Program-made: the position numbers and the translations under genes
The notes under the pieces: model-generated
The model's input: only the letters and a program-made list of their open reading frames with translations
Database searches by the model: none
Told to the model about the DNA's origin: nothing
Part shown: positions 60,914 to 64,000 of the stretch, in pieces
Layout of the letters: each line of letters opens with the position of its first letter
How positions within the stretch are numbered: position 1 is the first letter of the stretch
Assembly (NCBI RefSeq): GCF_006120725.1
Contig: NZ_SWMU01000003.1
Location: forward strand, 372,001-436,000
Direction: 5' to 3'
From: Mesohalobacter halotolerans
Lineage (GTDB): Bacteria; Bacteroidota; Bacteroidia; Flavobacteriales; Flavobacteriaceae
DNA: 64,000 nucleotides

Positions 60914-61920
60914 TAATCAAATTTAAAGAATAAAAAAGGATATCGTTTTTGTGGGTTTCTTTTAAAAATAAAAATAACCAAAGTACTTTTTAAAAAAGCA
61001 AAACCATATCCAAAGAATTGAATGCAAATTGCCACTAGTCCATACATGGCGATTGTCACACTTTTACTTCGCATTAACGCATCAACAAATACAAATATAA
61101 AATACACAGCATAAAGCATCAAAAATGAGAATATGTTAAAACCCAACAAAGCTATAGCTATTATCATACCTAAGCTGAATAAGCTTGGTAAATAGTAAAT
61201 CAGTTTATGCGATTGTGGATGCCATAAGTTGAGAATCGGTCTTACAAGGCCAAATTTATAAACTTGTTTATAAAAGCCCAACCAATCTATCCTTCTTTTA
61301 TGATAGACATAGCATTCAGAGAAAAATGCAGTCTCAAAGCCCATTTTCTTGAGTCGTAAAGACAAATCCGGATCTTCACCAGGATGGATAGATGAAAATC
61401 CACCGGATAGCTGAAAAGCTTTTTGAGATAATCCCATATTAAAACTTCTGGGCTGAAAGTTTTTGTGGTGTGAGCCTTTACCTCTTATACCTCCAGTTGT
61501 CCAAACTGAGGTCATGGCGTAATTTATAGCTTTTTGAGTATTAGTAAAACTCTCATGAGCGCGATCTGAACCGCCAAAACAATGCACAAATTTATGGCTT
61601 AAATGATATTCTAAATTTATGATGTAATTTGCGGGCAAAAGTACATCACTGTCCAAAATAATAAAGTAATCAGAGTTTGCTTTTTGCATCCCGTAATTTC
61701 TGGAATTTCCAGGTCCGGAATTTTCTTTGTAAAAATACGATATAGATAATTTGTTTTTAAAATCATTAATTATATGTTCACAAGTGTGTTCAGAGCCATC
61801 TTCAACAATAAGAATTTCACATCTATTTATATGTTTTACCTTTAAAAAAGAATCGAGTAATTCTTTTATTTCTTCTGGACGATTATAAACAGGTATTATA
61901 AATGAAAAATCAAAATTCAT
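60913..61920 (-). CDS. Family 2 glycosyltransferase, membrane-associated
   Basis: A 335-aa GT-A glycosyltransferase. Motifs are FSFIIPVYNRPEEIKELLDS, EILIVEDGSEH, the metal-binding FIILDSDVLLPANY (DSD), GGFSSIHPGEDPDLSLRLKK (acceptor-base ED region) and CYVYHKRRIDW. Three hydrophobic helices follow at about 240-310, which anchor it in the inner membrane. It should add sugar to a lipid or polymer, acceptor unknown. It heads the operon with the YbbR-like and coaE genes. Confidence 0.9.
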   Translation of the reverse strand: MNFDFSFIIPVYNRPEEIKELLDSFLKVKHINRCEILIVEDGSEHTCEHIINDFKNKLSISYFYKENSGPGNSRNYGMQKANSDYFIILDSDVLLPANYIINLEYHLSHKFVHCFGGSDRAHESFTNTQKAINYAMTSVWTTGGIRGKGSHHKNFQPRSFNMGLSQKAFQLSGGFSSIHPGEDPDLSLRLKKMGFETAFFSECYVYHKRRIDWLGFYKQVYKFGLVRPILNLWHPQSHKLIYYLPSLFSLGMIIAIALLGFNIFSFLMLYAVYFIFVFVDALMRSKSVTIAMYGLVAICIQFFGYGFAFLKSTLVIFIFKRNPQKRYPFLFFKFD

Positions 61921-61943
61921 AGGGTAAAGATAGATTTAATAAA

Positions 61944-61975
61944 AAAATCCCAAAGCAAAATTGCTTCGGGATTTT
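61944..61975 (-). terminator. Intrinsic terminator after the T9SS multi-domain gene
   Basis: Stem AAAATCCC (61944-61951) with GGGATTTT (61968-61975) enclosing AGCAA/TTGCT, with one mismatch. On the minus strand it is followed by a T-rich tract (complement of 61941-61947), as expected for the gene ending at 62001. It also isolates the downstream glycosyltransferase operon. Confidence 0.8.
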
Positions 61976-62000
61976 ATTTAATTAAAACTTATAAAAAGGA

Positions 62001-64000
62001 CTATTCTTTGATAAACCTGAAGTTTTCAGATAAACCATTTATAGTTACATTCATAATATAAGTTCCAGCTTGTAAAGCCTCAACTTTAAGCGAAGGTGAA
62101 ACCGTATTAGGTGTTTCAGCCATTACTTGTTGTCCAAGCATATTATACACTTTGACACTTTCTACTTGACTTGTAGTGTGAAAGTTTAGTTCGCTTGCAG
62201 TAGGATTTGGATAGAAAGAGAAATTATTACTATCAAACTCAGTTGTTCCAACAGTTGTACTACTAAAGTAAACATTATCAACATAAGCTGTAACTGCTCC
62301 AACAGGTAAACCAGATATAATGACTTGCTGTATAGAATTAGTTGCCGTTAACAAGTTATTAGAATCTGTAACAACTGCAGGGTCAGCAAAATCTGTTAAT
62401 GGTATCTGTAAACTTACCCATTCTTCTTGAGCGATAGAGAAAGCAATTTCACCTTCAACATTTGATCCTAAATCTACTAACTTCACTCTAAAGGTAGTTG
62501 CATCAGGCGACCAAACATCAATGTGGAAAAAGTCCATACCTGAGGCATCAATAGGGTTTGTCACAGTTTCAGCACCGGCAAAGTCTAAATCAGTATAAAG
62601 TTTAGTGTCATTACCCTGAATTTGGATATCTGCTAATTGCGCAGAAGACCATGACGTTAACCATGTATCAACCGGAACATCAGTATAGACACCGCTAAAC
62701 ATACTAATTACATTTGCTGAATCTTCTGTTGGATCTGGTGCAGGTGCTGCCGGTTCAGGCTCAACAAATGGCAACTCTACTAGATCGCCACCTGCCGGAA
62801 GGGCTACCCATAATCCAAAGGCTGCACCATTCTGATTAAGTGAAGGATCCAAGAAACCGCTTGCTAGTACGCTTATAGCTTGATCTCCTAAGCCAAGCGT
62901 TTGTAAAGGGGCTTCATAAGTGGCTACTACAGTAGCGTTATCAGCCGTTTCAACATTGAGGACATAGTCTGCAGTTGGAACATCTACATAACCCTGAAAT
63001 TCAGGATAAGACATGTTATCTGCTAAAGTAGATGGTGGAAGCGTTGTTTCAACAACATCAACCATTGGTGCGTCAGGTGATCCGTGGTTTATCAATAAAC
63101 TTGTTTCACCTGCATTAGTCGAAGCTTGTTGAGCTCCTGCAAATACATCAAGATCAAAATCAATAGTATTCACCGAATCATCAAATTGAGCAGGGTCCAA
63201 TACACCATTAGCAACAACTACATAAGTTTCATCTGCTGTTAGTGTGGTATTTAGATTAAAAATACTATCAGAAACGTCTGTACTCGTTCCTGGTGCAATA
63301 TCTATATCTATAGGAGATCCTGCAGGAACATCAACAAAAGGCGTTGCTGTTCTGAATTCAAAATCGTCTAACAGCAGTGTGCCATTTAAATAAACATCTA
63401 CCAGATTTGCAGCTGGATCAGCTGAGTTATGAATTACCTGTACTGATGCAAACTGTGGTATGCTCACCTCAAATTGGATTTCTGTTTGAGCTCCACTGGC
63501 ACAAGAATTTGAAATATCAGAATCAAGCGTAATATACATAAACCCTGAATTTGCTGTTAAGGTAAGACCGGTAAGGTCAGCAGCAGTTACATTGTCTACA
63601 TCAGAATTAAATAATACGGTTCCTGTATCGTCTTGACCATCATAGATGATCAAGTCATCATAAGTTCCTCCTGAGAAAGTATTAACTTCAACAGACCCTT
63701 GTAAAAACTCTATCTGTAAAGGCGAACCATCTGAAGATTCAAATAACCATTCTTTGAATTCATTACTATCATAACAATATGCTTCACTCTCTATATTGCC
63801 TGGCGATAATACAACTGCAGCTATTGATGTTGTAAAACTAGTAGCGGAGGTCCATGAACTAATATCACCACCACCACAATTACTCCTGACGTAGGCATCG
63901 TAATTTGTGTCTGGTGAAAGCCCATTTACTGAAACAGTAAATACCCCATTATTAACAGACCCGGAATCAATTGCGTTAAAAGGATCTGGTGCATCACCTT
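62001..64000 (-). CDS. Large T9SS-secreted multi-domain protein (5' part outside the window)
   Basis: The frame stays open from the stop at 62001 to the right edge, so the N-terminus lies outside the window; at least 666 residues are visible. In order they show the end of a fibronectin-III-like domain (NYDAYVRSNCGGG, TSATSFTT), a CUB-like domain (FLQGSVEVNTFSGGTYDDLI, IYDGQDDTG), a DUF4397 domain (ASVQVIHNSADPAANLVDVY to VLASGFLDPS), a proline/glutamate linker, a carbohydrate-binding-like sandwich (NVISMFSGVYTDVP to AYVDNVYFS) and a type IX sorting tail (NNFSFYPNPTASEL, GTYIMNVTING, ending RFIKE). The TTG at 63653 is internal and not the start. It is probably a cell-surface or released protein; no catalytic domain is visible in this part. 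Confidence 0.85.
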   Translation of the reverse strand, partial: GDAPDPFNAIDSGSVNNGVFTVSVNGLSPDTNYDAYVRSNCGGGDISSWTSATSFTTSIAAVVLSPGNIESEAYCYDSNEFKEWLFESSDGSPLQIEFLQGSVEVNTFSGGTYDDLIIYDGQDDTGTVLFNSDVDNVTAADLTGLTLTANSGFMYITLDSDISNSCASGAQTEIQFEVSIPQFASVQVIHNSADPAANLVDVYLNGTLLLDDFEFRTATPFVDVPAGSPIDIDIAPGTSTDVSDSIFNLNTTLTADETYVVVANGVLDPAQFDDSVNTIDFDLDVFAGAQQASTNAGETSLLINHGSPDAPMVDVVETTLPPSTLADNMSYPEFQGYVDVPTADYVLNVETADNATVVATYEAPLQTLGLGDQAISVLASGFLDPSLNQNGAAFGLWVALPAGGDLVELPFVEPEPAAPAPDPTEDSANVISMFSGVYTDVPVDTWLTSWSSAQLADIQIQGNDTKLYTDLDFAGAETVTNPIDASGMDFFHIDVWSPDATTFRVKLVDLGSNVEGEIAFSIAQEEWVSLQIPLTDFADPAVVTDSNNLLTATNSIQQVIISGLPVGAVTAYVDNVYFSSTTVGTTEFDSNNFSFYPNPTASELNFHTTSQVESVKVYNMLGQQVMAETPNTVSPSLKVEALQAGTYIMNVTINGLSENFRFIKE

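Noticed and set aside
62001-63653. A 550-codon T9SS protein starting at 63653
   Set aside because: The frame is open upstream to the window edge and encodes CUB-like and FnIII-like sequence; the TTG at 63653 is an internal leucine codon.
1-64000. tRNA, rRNA, prophage or insertion sequence
   Set aside because: No cloverleaf, rRNA-like sequence, integrase, transposase or phage structural gene was recognised in the gaps or coding regions; very diverged elements could be missed without a search.

Overview
The window comes from an AT-rich marine-type flavobacterium (Bacteroidota, probably Flavobacteriaceae). The evidence is type IX secretion sorting tails (Por tails), a PorV/PorQ-family barrel, the gliding lipoprotein GldI, an RprX/RprY-like two-component pair, many lipoproteins with Bacteroidota-type lipoboxes, no Shine-Dalgarno logic at most starts, and promoter elements of the TAnnTTTG type. 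Almost everything outside the glucan locus is ordinary chromosomal housekeeping. I see no tRNA, rRNA, CRISPR array, prophage or complete insertion sequence.

Layout. 0-3 kb: a FadN-type beta-oxidation protein behind its MarR-type regulator, then a 474-bp non-coding stretch with a four-copy degenerate repeat and a strong hairpin. 3.4-6.1 kb: PorV/PorQ-like barrel, phosphatidylserine synthase, MscS channel. 6.2-29.2 kb: a large minus-strand beta-1,3-glucan (laminarin) utilisation locus. 29-37 kb: pepT, pyrD, a LysE exporter, an MmcQ-like protein carrying a short palindromic insertion, pheT, a DUF6503-like lipoprotein and a RES/Xre toxin-antitoxin pair. 37-39 kb: two hypothetical exported proteins and a 10-copy 7-bp tandem repeat. 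38.8-46.5 kb: a nine-gene minus-strand cluster rich in phosphoesterases and containing gldI and a cyclophilin-FKBP fusion. 46.7-49.6 kb: TonB-dependent receptor plus thioredoxin-like protein. 49.8-56.8 kb: plus-strand housekeeping genes ending in miaA. 57-62 kb: two-component system, coaE, YbbR-like protein and a glycosyltransferase. 62-64 kb: a large T9SS-secreted protein cut by the window edge.

The glucan locus is the centre of interest. In transcription order it encodes a sensor-regulator with a propeller, a Y_Y_Y domain and a LuxR-type HTH but no kinase; a glycoside hydrolase fused to what looks like an outer-membrane beta-barrel; a multi-domain surface lipoprotein; a GH16 laminarinase; a PKD lipoprotein; a GH149-like beta-1,3-glucan phosphorylase; a lipoprotein GH17; a GH30; a sugar symporter fused to a complete GH17; a free cytoplasmic GH17; a T9SS-secreted carbohydrate-binding protein; and a GH3 beta-glucosidase. 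No SusC/SusD pair is present. The simplest reading is that GH16, GH30 and lipoprotein GH17 trim laminarin at the surface, the hydrolase-barrel protein acts as the outer-membrane gate, the MFS-GH17 fusion imports oligosaccharides and attacks them as they emerge in the cytoplasm, and GH17 plus the phosphorylase finish the job. That transport model is inference.

A second theme is start codons. The DnaQ/GIY-YIG nuclease gene can only begin at a non-canonical codon, apparently ATT. The lipoprotein GH17 and possibly pssA also look best with ATT starts, and several other genes start with TTG or GTG.
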